Shown here one piece after another: positions 15,899 to 24,416 of a DNA stretch of 64,000 nucleotides (its first letter is position 1; each line of letters opens with the position of its first letter). The stretch spans positions 248,001 through 312,000 of the forward strand of contig CP074381.1 of the NCBI GenBank assembly GCA_022041995.1, in the 5' to 3' direction. Source of the DNA: Cupriavidus necator (GTDB lineage Bacteria; Pseudomonadota; Gammaproteobacteria; Burkholderiales; Burkholderiaceae). Position numbers and translations under genes: made by a program. The notes below the pieces were generated by a model. It was given only the letters and a program-made list of their open reading frames with translations. It ran no database searches and was not told where the DNA came from.

Positions 15899-16804
15899 AT
15901 GGCAGCACGCACCGCGGCGAAAGCCGCATCCACGCCTGCAACAACGTCCGGGGCCACGCCCAAGGCCAAGGCACGCAACGCCTCTACGTCCGCCAAGCCG
16001 GTGCGCGTCGGCATCGGTGGCTGGAATTTCGCCCCGTGGCGCGACAACTTCTATCCCGCCGGCCTGCCCCACGCGCGTGAACTGGCCTATGCCAGCCGCC
16101 ACCTCAGCGCGATCGAAATCAACAGCACGTATCACGGCACGCAGAAGCGCACCTCGTTCGCCAAATGGCGCGACGAGACACCGGATGACTTCGTGTTCGC
16201 GGTGAAGGCATCGCGCTTTGCCACCAACCGGCGCGTACTGGCGGAGTCCGGTGAATCGATCGAACGCTTTATCGACAGCGGCATTGCCGAGCTGGGCCGC
16301 AAGCTGGGGCCGGTGGTATGGCAGTTCGCGCCGACCAAGCAGTTCGATGCGGAAGACTTCGAGGCCTTCCTGCAGCTGCTGCCGGATTCGGTGGAAGGCG
16401 TGAAGCTGCGCCACGTGCTGGAAGTGCGGCACGACAGCTTCCTGTCGCCGGACTACCTGAAGCTTGCGCGCAAGTACAAGGCCGCCACGGTCTTTACGGA
16501 TTCACCCAAGTTCCCGTCGATGGCGGATCTCACCGCGGACTTCGTCTATGCGCGGCTGATGGCCAGCAGCGGGAAGCTGAAGGCCGGCTACGCGCCCAAG
16601 GCGCTGGATGCATGGGCAGAACGCGCGCGCGCCTGGGCACACGGCCGACAGCCGGAAGACCTGCCGGCCGTGGAAGACCGCAAGCCCGCCGCGCGCAAGC
16701 GCGAGGTCTTTGTCTTCTTTATCAACGGCGCCAAGGAACGCGCGCCGGCCGCGGCGCAGGCGCTGCTGGCGCGGCTGGACTGGACGCCGCCGGCCGATGA
16801 CTGA
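15899..16804 (+). CDS. DUF72 domain-containing protein
   Basis: A 301-residue TIM-barrel-like DUF72 protein (YecE type). After a basic Ala/Thr-rich leader of ~35 residues come the family blocks VGIGGWNFAPWRDNFYPAGL, LSAIEINSTYHGTQ, FVFAVKASRFATNRR and VFFINGAKERAPAAAQ. Biochemical function is not established for the family. It is a single gene between a terminator and dbpA. Confidence 0.9.
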   Translation: MAARTAAKAASTPATTSGATPKAKARNASTSAKPVRVGIGGWNFAPWRDNFYPAGLPHARELAYASRHLSAIEINSTYHGTQKRTSFAKWRDETPDDFVFAVKASRFATNRRVLAESGESIERFIDSGIAELGRKLGPVVWQFAPTKQFDAEDFEAFLQLLPDSVEGVKLRHVLEVRHDSFLSPDYLKLARKYKAATVFTDSPKFPSMADLTADFVYARLMASSGKLKAGYAPKALDAWAERARAWAHGRQPEDLPAVEDRKPAARKREVFVFFINGAKERAPAAAQALLARLDWTPPADD

Positions 16805-16836
16805 CGGATCGACATCCCTGGTCGCTATAATCGCGC

Positions 16837-18246
16837 ATGAACTCGACCCCCGCCCAGCCGCAAGCCGGCATCGCTTTTTCCACCCTGCCGCTGTCGCCCA
16901 CCATGCTCGCCACGCTGGCGCAGCTTGGCTATGACGAAATGACGCCGATCCAGGCGGCCAGCCTGCCGATCACATTGGCGGGCCAGGACCTGGTGGCGCA
17001 GGCCAAGACCGGCAGCGGCAAGACCGCCGCCTTCGCACTCGCGCTGCTGCACCGGCTCGATCCGCGCCGCTTCGATGTGCAGGCGATGGTGCTGTGCCCC
17101 ACGCGCGAGCTGGCCGACCAGGTCACGCAGGAAATCCGCCGCCTGGCGCGCGCGGAAGAGAACATCAAGGTGCTGACGCTGTGCGGCGGCTCGCCAATGC
17201 GGCCGCAGGTCGACAGCCTGATCCATGGCGCGCATATCGTGGTGGGCACGCCCGGCCGCATCCTGGATCACATCGACCGCGGCAGCCTGGACCTGTCGGG
17301 CATCAACACGCTGGTGCTGGACGAGGCCGACCGCATGCTCGACATGGGCTTCTTCGACGACATCGCCTATGTGGCCAGCCGCTGCCCGAAGGACCGGCAG
17401 ACGCTGCTGTTCTCTGCCACCTACCCGCCCGGCATCGACAAGCTCAGCCACCGATTCCTGCGCAACCCGCAGTCGGTCAAGCTGGAGTCGACGCATGACA
17501 ACAGCACCATCCGCCAGCGCTTCTATGAGGTCGAGGAAGGCGAGCGCCTGAGCGCAGTGGGGCGCCTGCTGGACCACTTCCGGCCGGTGAGCACGCTGGC
17601 GTTCTGCAATACCAAGGCGCGCTGCCGCGAGCTGGTGGAGCTGCTGCGCGCGCAGGGCTACCAGGCGCTGGCGCTGCACGGCGAGCTGGAGCAGCGCGAG
17701 CGCGACCAGGTGCTGGTGCAGTTTGCCAACCGCAGCTGCTCGGTTCTGGTGGCCACCGACGTCGCCGCGCGCGGGCTGGATATCGCGCAGCTTGAGGCGG
17801 TGATCAATGTCGAGATCACGCCCGATCCTGAAGTCCACGTGCACCGCATCGGCCGCACCGGCCGCGCCGACCAGGAAGGCTGGGCCTTCAGCCTGGTCAG
17901 CATGGACGAGATGGGCCGCGTGGGCAACCTGGAACAGCACCACGGCGGCGAATTCGAATGGCACCCGCTCGCCGACCTGAGGCCCGCCGGCGATGAACGC
18001 CTGCTGCCGCCGATGGTGACCTTGCAGATGCTGGGCGGCCGCAAGGAGAAGATCCGCCCCGGCGATATCCTGGGCGCGCTGACCGGCGACGCGGGCTTCA
18101 CCAAGGAGCAGATCGGCAAGATCAATGTGCTGGAGATGTCGACCTATATCGCGGTGGAGCGCAGCATCGGGCGCGAGGCAGTGAAGCGGCTCAATGCCGG
18201 CAAGGTCAAGGGCAAGAAGGTGAAGGTGCGGATGCTGACGGAGTGA
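16837..18246 (+). CDS. dbpA: ATP-dependent RNA helicase DbpA
   Basis: A 469-residue DEAD-box helicase. Motifs in order: Q motif (MTPIQAASLP), motif I AKTGSGKT, Ia PTRELADQ, II DEAD, III SAT, V ATDVAARGLDI, VI HRIGRTGRA. The C-terminal ~75 residues (EKIRPGDILGALTGDAGFTKEQIGKINV) form the DbpA RNA-binding domain, which targets 23S rRNA helix 92 and separates DbpA from other DEAD-box proteins. It acts in 50S subunit assembly. The start ATG lies 33 bp after the DUF72 stop. Confidence 0.95.
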   Translation: MNSTPAQPQAGIAFSTLPLSPTMLATLAQLGYDEMTPIQAASLPITLAGQDLVAQAKTGSGKTAAFALALLHRLDPRRFDVQAMVLCPTRELADQVTQEIRRLARAEENIKVLTLCGGSPMRPQVDSLIHGAHIVVGTPGRILDHIDRGSLDLSGINTLVLDEADRMLDMGFFDDIAYVASRCPKDRQTLLFSATYPPGIDKLSHRFLRNPQSVKLESTHDNSTIRQRFYEVEEGERLSAVGRLLDHFRPVSTLAFCNTKARCRELVELLRAQGYQALALHGELEQRERDQVLVQFANRSCSVLVATDVAARGLDIAQLEAVINVEITPDPEVHVHRIGRTGRADQEGWAFSLVSMDEMGRVGNLEQHHGGEFEWHPLADLRPAGDERLLPPMVTLQMLGGRKEKIRPGDILGALTGDAGFTKEQIGKINVLEMSTYIAVERSIGREAVKRLNAGKVKGKKVKVRMLTE

Positions 18247-18427
18247 GGCAGGGGCCCCATGCGGGGTGCCGGTTCGCGGCCCTGACGCCACGGCTGCCAT
18301 GCGTGCGTCACAGCATTGCTTACAAAGATTAGCGTAAGTCACCCTGTGAGGGCGCGCGTTCCTTTGCTACTCTGATTGCATTGGCATCGAAGCAGGCACC
18401 GCATTCTCGACCGAAAAGGAGTTGGTG

Positions 18428-18868
18428 ATGAAAACCGCACGCCAGGTTCTGGAGTCCAAGCCGAGTCAGGCCATTTACAGCGTCCCGCCCACGGCAACCG
18501 TTTACGCCGCGCTGCAACTGATGGCGGAAAAAGGCATCGGCGCGCTGCTGGTGATAGAGCAAGGCGAGATCAAGGGGATCCTGAGCGAGCGCGACTACGC
18601 GCGCAAGGTGATCCTGATGCAGCGCACCTCGCGCGAGACACTGGTGCGCGACATCATGACCACCGCGGTGATCTATGTCGGCGGCAGCCAGACCACTGAC
18701 GAATGCATGGCGCTAATGACCCGGCACCGGCTGCGCCACCTGCCGGTGATGGAGCGCGACGAGCTGATCGGCATGCTCTCGATCGGCGACCTGGTGAAGG
18801 ACATCATCTCCGAGCAGCAGTTCATCATCGAGCAGCTGGAGCATTACATCACTGGCGGCGGGCGTTAG
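18428..18868 (+). CDS. Tandem CBS domain protein
   Basis: A 146-residue cytosolic protein made of two CBS domains (about residues 8-65 and 75-135), with patterns IGALLVIEQGEIKGILSERDY and LRHLPVMERDELIGMLSIGDL. Stand-alone CBS pairs bind adenine nucleotides and act as energy or redox sensors. The ATG at 18428 follows AAGGAG by 6 bases; GTG at 18425 is a weaker choice. It has its own ~180-bp upstream region. Confidence 0.9.
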   Translation: MKTARQVLESKPSQAIYSVPPTATVYAALQLMAEKGIGALLVIEQGEIKGILSERDYARKVILMQRTSRETLVRDIMTTAVIYVGGSQTTDECMALMTRHRLRHLPVMERDELIGMLSIGDLVKDIISEQQFIIEQLEHYITGGGR

Positions 18869-18919
18869 GCTTCGCGCCGTTCGCCGTGGCCGCGCTGAGG
18901 CCTTGCGCTTGTCGATTGC

Positions 18920-18945
18920 GCCCTCTCCGTCGCGCGGGAGAGGGC
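18920..18945. repeat. GC-rich hairpin between CBS gene and exporter gene
   Basis: Perfect 9-bp arms GCCCTCTCC / GGAGAGGGC around an 8-base loop, 52 bp after the CBS stop and with no T tract. It resembles the dispersed CCCTCTCC/GGAGAGGG intergenic hairpins common in Burkholderiales. It may act as a weak terminator. The rest of the 287-bp gap holds only the exporter's AT-richer leader around 19010-19050. Confidence 0.5.
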
Positions 18946-19155
18946 CCAGCACGCTGGTCTGAAGCGGTCGACAACTAGTCCAGGTCCCGATCATCTCGTC
19001 GCAAGCACGATATGCGCTGGCCGCATATAATTATGCGTTCGCTGAATTAGGCCACCCGCAACGGCATCGCCCTCTCTTTTGCGTGGTTTCCCGGCCGAGA
19101 TTCCCTGCATTTGACGTTGCTTTTGCCGCACATTGCTGCGGTTTCGTGCTTGCCC

Positions 19156-20721
19156 ATGTCTTCCCCCTCTTCCGCCGTATCCGTCCAGGACACCACGCCG
19201 GCCCTGCCCGCCCACGACCATCGCGCCGTGATGCGGGTGATCGGCGGCATCGTCCTGTGCATCCTGCTGGCCGCGCTCGACCAGACCGTGGTGATCCCGG
19301 CGGTGCCGGCCATTGCCAATGACCTGAACGGCTTCAGCCACCTGTCGTGGATCGTGACGGCGTATCTGATCGTGTCGACGGTGACCACGCCGCTGTATGG
19401 CAAGCTGTCGGACAGCTTTGGCCGGCGGCGCCTGCTGATGGTGGCGATCACGCTGTTTATCGGCGCCTCGGTGGCATGCGCGCTGGCGCAGACGCTGGGC
19501 CAGCTGATCCTGTTCCGCGCGCTGCAGGGGGTGGGCGGCGGCGGCCTGATGTCGCTGGCGCAGGCAGCCATTGCCGATGTGGTGGCGCCGCGCCAGCGCG
19601 GGCGCTACCAGGGCTACCTGGCCACGGTGTGGGCGGTGGCGTCGATCGCCGGGCCGCTGGTGGGCGGCTGGGTCTCTGACCATATGTCGTGGCGCTGGCT
19701 GTTCTGGGTCAACGTGCCGCTGGGCCTGCTGGCGATGTTCATGTGCTACCGCGGGCTGGCCATGCTGCCGCCGCGTGGCGGGCGTGCGCGCGTGGACTGG
19801 CTGGGGGCGCTGCTGCTGGCGGTGGCCATCGTCGCCTTCCTGCTGGCGATGAGCTGGGGCGGCGACGTCTACGACTGGCTCTCGCCAGAACTGGGCGCCC
19901 TGCTCCTGGCCGCAGTGGCCGCGGTGGTCCTGCTGACCTGGCAGGAGCGCCGCGCCGCGGACCCGATGCTGCCGCCGCGCCTGTTTGCCAACCGTGCCTA
20001 TGTGATGGGCGTGGCCGCCTCGGCGCTGGCCGCGCTTGATATCTTCCTGTGCATCTTCGCCCTGCCCCTGCACTTCCAGCTGGTGCGCGGCGCCGATGCA
20101 TCGACCTCCGGCCTGCTGGTGATGCCGTTCCTGCTGGCCACCGTGGCGGGCAACTTTATCGTGGCGTGGCTGGCGCCGCGCGTGGGCCGCATGCGCGGCA
20201 TCCTGACCGGCGGCTATATCGCCGGCGCGCTGGGGCTGATCGCACTGGCGCTGGTGACGCCGGCGGTGCCGCTGGCGGTGGTGCTGGCGGCAATGACGCT
20301 GGCCGGCGTGGGCCTGGGCATGACCATGGTGGCCACGCTGATGAGCGTGCAGAACGCGCTGGAGCGCCGCGACACCGGCGCCGGCACGGGCGCGCTGCTG
20401 GTGCTGCGCTCGCTCGGCAGCGCGCTGGGCGGGGCGCTTGCCGGCACGCTGCTGACGCTGGAATTCCGCCATGCGCTGGCGGCCTCGGGTGTCACGCAGG
20501 CGCTGGACCTGGGCGCGCTGCGCCACGGCAGCGAGGCCTTTGCGCAACTGTCGCCGTCGGTGCGCGCGGTGCTGGCGGGCGGCGTGGAATCGGGCTTCCA
20601 CCTGATCTTTGCCGCGGGCGCGGCGGCGGCAGTGCTGGCGCTGCTGATCGTGCGCCGCATGCCGGACCTGGAACTGCGCAGCGGCGTCACTGAACACGCG
20701 GCCACGCTGGCGATGGACTGA
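19156..20721 (+). CDS. DHA2-family MFS multidrug exporter
   Basis: A ~521-residue major facilitator with 14 predicted membrane segments, typical of DHA2 (EmrB/QacA-type) proton antiporters. Markers are LAALDQTVVIPAVPAI in TM1, motif A GKLSDSFGRRRLL, and motif C-like GPLVGGWVSDHMSWRWLFWVN. The start is uncertain: the ATG at 19156 gives a normal cytoplasmic N terminus, while one at 19111 adds 15 hydrophobic residues. Substrate unknown; no regulator is adjacent. Confidence 0.88.
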   Translation: MSSPSSAVSVQDTTPALPAHDHRAVMRVIGGIVLCILLAALDQTVVIPAVPAIANDLNGFSHLSWIVTAYLIVSTVTTPLYGKLSDSFGRRRLLMVAITLFIGASVACALAQTLGQLILFRALQGVGGGGLMSLAQAAIADVVAPRQRGRYQGYLATVWAVASIAGPLVGGWVSDHMSWRWLFWVNVPLGLLAMFMCYRGLAMLPPRGGRARVDWLGALLLAVAIVAFLLAMSWGGDVYDWLSPELGALLLAAVAAVVLLTWQERRAADPMLPPRLFANRAYVMGVAASALAALDIFLCIFALPLHFQLVRGADASTSGLLVMPFLLATVAGNFIVAWLAPRVGRMRGILTGGYIAGALGLIALALVTPAVPLAVVLAAMTLAGVGLGMTMVATLMSVQNALERRDTGAGTGALLVLRSLGSALGGALAGTLLTLEFRHALAASGVTQALDLGALRHGSEAFAQLSPSVRAVLAGGVESGFHLIFAAGAAAAVLALLIVRRMPDLELRSGVTEHAATLAMD

Positions 20722-20803
20722 CGGGCGCCGCATCCGGCCGGCCGCCATCGGCGTAAACTACGCGTACCCGATACAGCGAGCCGACCACCGGAGCCCCGTC
20801 GCC

Positions 20804-21412
20804 ATGATCCGTCGTCCCCTGCTTTCCAGCCTGGCTGCCGCCCTGACCCTTGCGGCGGCCAGCACCGTCCTGCTGCCGGCACCCGCGCGCGCCGCCGACA
20901 AGCCCGCCGCGGCGCCTGCCGCGGGCGCCTGCCCCGCCTCGCTCAACTTTACCTTCCCGCGCCTGCAGGACGATGCACCGCAGAACCTGTGCCAGTACGC
21001 CGGCAAGGTGGTGCTGGTGGTCAATACCGCCAGCTATTGCGGCTTCACGCCGCAGTACGAGGGGCTGGAGGCGCTGTACGCCAGGTACGGCGCGCGCGGG
21101 CTGGTGGTGCTGGGCTTCCCGTCCAATGACTTCTCGCAGGAACCCGGCTCGCAGAAAGAGATCGCGGACTTCTGCTACAACACCTACGGCGTCAAGTTCC
21201 CGATGCTCGGCAAGTCGCATGTGCGCGGCAGCGATGCCAACCCGATGTACGCGCTGCTGGCAAAGCAAACCGGCACCACGCCCAAGTGGAATTTCTACAA
21301 GTACCTGATCGGCCGCGACGGCCAGGTGGTGGCCAGCTACGGCAGCCGCACCAGGCCGGACGACAAGGAACTGGTGGCGAAGATCGAATCGCTGCTCGGC
21401 GCGCAGCGCTGA
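20804..21412 (+). CDS. Periplasmic glutathione peroxidase-like protein
   Basis: A 202-residue thiol peroxidase of the GPx family. An N-terminal signal peptide ends near ARAA (residue 31), so it is likely periplasmic. The peroxidatic cysteine is in NTASYCGFTPQY, followed by LGFPSNDFSQEPG and the Trp/Asn motif KWNFYKYLI that completes the catalytic tetrad. Bacterial homologues usually use thioredoxin-like donors. It is convergent with the GST gene, 26 bp apart. Confidence 0.92.
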   Translation: MIRRPLLSSLAAALTLAAASTVLLPAPARAADKPAAAPAAGACPASLNFTFPRLQDDAPQNLCQYAGKVVLVVNTASYCGFTPQYEGLEALYARYGARGLVVLGFPSNDFSQEPGSQKEIADFCYNTYGVKFPMLGKSHVRGSDANPMYALLAKQTGTTPKWNFYKYLIGRDGQVVASYGSRTRPDDKELVAKIESLLGAQR

Positions 21413-21438
21413 GCGAGCGATTTTCCGCGTGGCTGGGA

Positions 21439-22065
21439 TCAGTCGCGCACCAGCCCTTCGGCCCGCATCGCTTCCTGCACCGCCGGCCGTGCCGCAACGC
21501 GCGACAGGTATTGCTGCAGCGCCGGGTAGTCGTTGAGCGGCAGCTTCAGGATACGGGCCCAGCCGACGATGGTGAAGCAGTACGCATCCGCCACCGTGAA
21601 CCTGTCGCCGGTCAGGTACTGGCGGGTTTGCAGGTGCTGGTCGAGCTCGGCAAAGCGCCGGTGCAGCCTGGCCTTGCACTCGTCCTGCGTGCTCTGTGCG
21701 GTTTCCTTGTGCCACAGCCACGGGCTGAAGACCTTGTGCAGCTCGGTTGAGACCAGCGTGATCCAGCCGGTGGCTTCCAGCCGCTCGCGCGTGCCGGCGG
21801 CGGGCAGCAGCGCGCGTTCGGGCACCATGTCCGCGATGTATTGCAGCAGCGATGCCGCCTCGGTATGGCGCGAGCCGTCGTCGAGCTGCAGCAGCGGCAC
21901 GTAGCCGCGCGGGTTGATGGTGTAGTAGTCGTCGGTGCCGTTTTCAGGCACGGCCAGCTTGTGGTGGTGCAGGTCGACCCTGGCCAGTGTGACCGGCAGG
22001 CCGGCTTCGCGCAGGGCGATATGGACGGCCATCGAGCAGACGCCGGGAGTGTAGTAGAGCTTCAT
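21439..22065 (-). CDS. Glutathione S-transferase
   Basis: A 208-residue GST with an N-terminal thioredoxin-like domain (MKLYYTPGVCSMAVHIALREAGL; cis-Pro loop GYVPLL) and a C-terminal helical domain with the N-capping motif LTGDRFTVADAYCF. The active-site region TPGVCSM matches beta-class bacterial GSTs, which use cysteine. It follows the catabolic operon on the same strand but is separated from it by a strong hairpin, so it is probably a separate unit. Confidence 0.92.
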   Translation of the reverse strand: MKLYYTPGVCSMAVHIALREAGLPVTLARVDLHHHKLAVPENGTDDYYTINPRGYVPLLQLDDGSRHTEAASLLQYIADMVPERALLPAAGTRERLEATGWITLVSTELHKVFSPWLWHKETAQSTQDECKARLHRRFAELDQHLQTRQYLTGDRFTVADAYCFTIVGWARILKLPLNDYPALQQYLSRVAARPAVQEAMRAEGLVRD

Positions 22066-22144
22066 TGCGATCCTGTGGTGGTTGCCTGGCCGCCACGCCA
22101 TGCGGCGGCTGTGCAGGCAGTCTAGGATCGCCCCCCTTTATGCA

Positions 22145-22174
22145 GCAATGCGCGTCCTTGCGGACGCGCATTGC
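22145..22174 (-). terminator. Strong hairpin ending the catabolic operon
   Basis: Perfect 13-bp arms, GCAATGCGCGTCC / GGACGCGCATTGC, with a 4-base loop, 38 bp after the stop of the racemase-like gene. Only a short AT stretch follows in the direction of transcription, so termination may depend on the stem more than on a U tract. Confidence 0.65.
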
Positions 22175-22212
22175 AGATTTGCACAGGGCTAAGTTTGCGC
22201 GCTCGCTTGCGC

Positions 22213-22950
22213 TCAGTTGAGCAGCTTTGCCAGCGCCGGCGGCAGGCCGGCGTTGGGCTTGCGCGGCGGCCGCGCGAAGCTGCCCTGCGTGGCGCTGCCG
22301 GGGCGCAGGGCCACCAGCGATTCGCAGTGCCGCACCGCGCTGGACACGCCATCCACCACCGGCACCGGGATGCGCCCTTGCAGCGAGCGCGCCAGTCCCG
22401 CCAGCGGCGCGCCGGCGACGATGATCACGTCGGCGCCGTCCTGCTCGATGGCCTGCAGCGCCAGTTGCTCCAGCCGCGCGGCATGGTCTTCCTGCACGCT
22501 GCCGATATCGCGCAGGGGCTCCTGCAGCGAGCGCACGCTGGCCAGCCGCGACGACAGGCCGTTGGCCGCCACGCATTCGCGGTACCACGCCTGGATGCGG
22601 TGCGAGATCGCGATGATGGAAAAGCGTTGCCCCAGCAGGCAGGCGCTGGCCAGCGCCGCTTCGGTCATGCCGACGACCGGGACGTCGAACAGCTCTTTCA
22701 GCCCGGCCAGGCCGGGGTCGCCGAACGCGGCGACCACCAGGCCGTCGAACTGGCCGGCGTGTTCCGCGGCGGCGCAGGCGGTGGCATAGCCGCCGACCAG
22801 CGCCTCGAAGCGCGTTTCGATATAGGCCACGCCGAAGGGCGCGGTGGCCATCTGCAGCGTGGTGGTGGCGGCCGCGGTGCGGCGCGCCTCCGCCTCGATC
22901 AGCGCCGTGACGGATTCGCTGATATTGGGATTGACGATCAGGAGTTTCAT
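22213..22950 (-). CDS. Asp/Glu/hydantoin racemase-fold protein lacking both catalytic cysteines
   Basis: A 245-residue protein of the Asp/Glu racemase superfamily, hydantoin/allantoin racemase branch (MKLLIVNPNISESVT start). Racemases of this branch use two cysteines, in ACF.D.GL and GCAGM contexts. Here the equivalent sites read VVAAFGDPGL (Ala75) and IIVAGAPLAG (about residues 176-185), so neither cysteine is present. It is unlikely to racemize by the known two-base mechanism and may be a lyase, hydrolase or binding protein. It is the last gene of the operon, 31 bp after the dihydropyrimidinase-like gene. Confidence 0.82.
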   Translation of the reverse strand: MKLLIVNPNISESVTALIEAEARRTAAATTTLQMATAPFGVAYIETRFEALVGGYATACAAAEHAGQFDGLVVAAFGDPGLAGLKELFDVPVVGMTEAALASACLLGQRFSIIAISHRIQAWYRECVAANGLSSRLASVRSLQEPLRDIGSVQEDHAARLEQLALQAIEQDGADVIIVAGAPLAGLARSLQGRIPVPVVDGVSSAVRHCESLVALRPGSATQGSFARPPRKPNAGLPPALAKLLN

Positions 22951-22981
22951 GTTCGGAATGGGTTGGCTGCAGGCGTGGCGA

Positions 22982-24412
22982 TCAGCCCAGCATCGGCGCG
23001 CCCGCCGGCAGGAACTGCCCGCGTCCGGCCTGGGGTTCCTGGTACTGGCCATCGCGCACCAGCATCTCGCCGCGCGAGAAGCAATGCACCGGCCAGCCGG
23101 TCACTTCGATGCCTTCGTACGGCGTGTAGTCCACCGCGTGGTGCAGCGCGCTGTTGCGGATCTGCACGCGCTTGTTCGGGTCCCACAGCACGATGTCTGC
23201 ATCCGCGCCGATGGCGATGGTGCCCTTGCGCGGATACAGGCCATACAGCCGCGCCGGCCGCCATGAGGTCAGCTCGACAAACTGGTGCAGCGACAGCTTG
23301 CCGCGTGCCACGCCGTCGAACAGCAGCGGCAGGCGCGTCTCGATGCCCGGCACGCCGTTGGGGATATGCTCGAACGAAGGCCGTTCGCCGCCCGGCTGCT
23401 TGCCTTGCGGGTCGTCATAGCGGAACGGTGCATGGTCTGACGAGAACACGCTGAACACGCCATTGGTCAGCGCGCGCCATACCGCGGCCTGGTTCTCCGG
23501 GTCGCGCGGCGGCGGGCTGCACACGCACTTGGCGCCTTCGTAGCCGTCGTCGCCGGGCAGGGCCATGTCGTCGGCGGTCAGGTACAGGTACTGCGGGCAG
23601 GTCTCGGCCAGGATCTGCAGCCCCCTGCCTTGTGCCCAGCGGATCTGCTCGATCGCTTCCTTGCCCGAGACATGCACGATCAGGATCGGCACGTCGACCA
23701 GTTCGGCAAAGGTGATGGCGCGGTGCGTGGCCTCGCGCTCCACCGCGGCGGGCCGTGCCAGGCCGTGGAAGCGCGGTGCGATGCGCCCTTCCCCGACCAG
23801 CTTGTCGGTCAGCCACGAGATGCAGTCGGCGTTCTCGGCATGCACCATCACCAGCGCGCCGTTCTGCTTGGCGACGTCGAGCACCGACAGCATCTCGCGG
23901 TCAGACAGCTTCAGGTCGTCGTAGGTCATATAGACCTTGAACGAGCTGTAGCCCTTGCGGATCAGCGTCGGCAGCTCATCGGCCAGCACTGCCGGCGTGG
24001 GGTCGGCCACGATCAGGTGGAAGGCGTAGTCGATCACCGCGCGGCCTTCCGCGCGGCGATGGTAGTCCGCCACGGCAGCCTTGAGCGATGCGCCCTTCTC
24101 CTGCGCGGCAAACGGGATCACAGTGGTGGTGCCGCCGCACACCGCGGCGCGCGTGCCCGTGAAGAAGTCGTCGGCCATGCGCAGGCCGTCGGGCATGGGC
24201 TGGTCGAGGTGGCAATGGCCGTCGACGCCGCCGGGCAGCGCCAGCAGGCCATCGGCATCGATCTCGCGCGCGCCGGGTGGTACCTCAGGCAGCGCGTGGC
24301 CGAGCGCGACGATCTGCCCGTTGCGCACGCCGATGTCGCAGCGGAAGCGGTCGGAGGCAGTGACCACGTCCGCGCGGCGGATCACCAGGTCAAGGCTGTC
24401 GTGAGCGGACAT
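22982..24412 (-). CDS. Dihydropyrimidinase/hydantoinase-family amidohydrolase
   Basis: A 476-residue cyclic amidohydrolase with a full binuclear metal site: HxH in GGVDGHCHLDQP, the carboxylated lysine in SSFKVYMTYDD, histidines in MVHAEN and IVHVSG, and the aspartate in FSSDHAP. Enzymes of this family open six- or five-membered cyclic ureides and imides. The start ATG at 24412 lies 4 bp after the stop of the upstream AMDase-like gene, so expression is coupled. The neighbours do not include a carbamoyl-amino-acid hydrolase, so a simple pyrimidine or hydantoin pathway is not obvious. Confidence 0.9.
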   Translation of the reverse strand: MSAHDSLDLVIRRADVVTASDRFRCDIGVRNGQIVALGHALPEVPPGAREIDADGLLALPGGVDGHCHLDQPMPDGLRMADDFFTGTRAAVCGGTTTVIPFAAQEKGASLKAAVADYHRRAEGRAVIDYAFHLIVADPTPAVLADELPTLIRKGYSSFKVYMTYDDLKLSDREMLSVLDVAKQNGALVMVHAENADCISWLTDKLVGEGRIAPRFHGLARPAAVEREATHRAITFAELVDVPILIVHVSGKEAIEQIRWAQGRGLQILAETCPQYLYLTADDMALPGDDGYEGAKCVCSPPPRDPENQAAVWRALTNGVFSVFSSDHAPFRYDDPQGKQPGGERPSFEHIPNGVPGIETRLPLLFDGVARGKLSLHQFVELTSWRPARLYGLYPRKGTIAIGADADIVLWDPNKRVQIRNSALHHAVDYTPYEGIEVTGWPVHCFSRGEMLVRDGQYQEPQAGRGQFLPAGAPMLG

Positions 24413-24416
24413 CGGC

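Noticed and set aside
16825-18342. Long open frame opposite dbpA
   Set aside because: Antisense shadow of a strong, complete DEAD-box gene with biased codons.
18991-20748. Long open frame antisense to the DHA2 exporter
   Set aside because: His/Arg/Gln-rich translation typical of the antisense of GC-rich membrane-protein codons; no motif or ribosome binding site.
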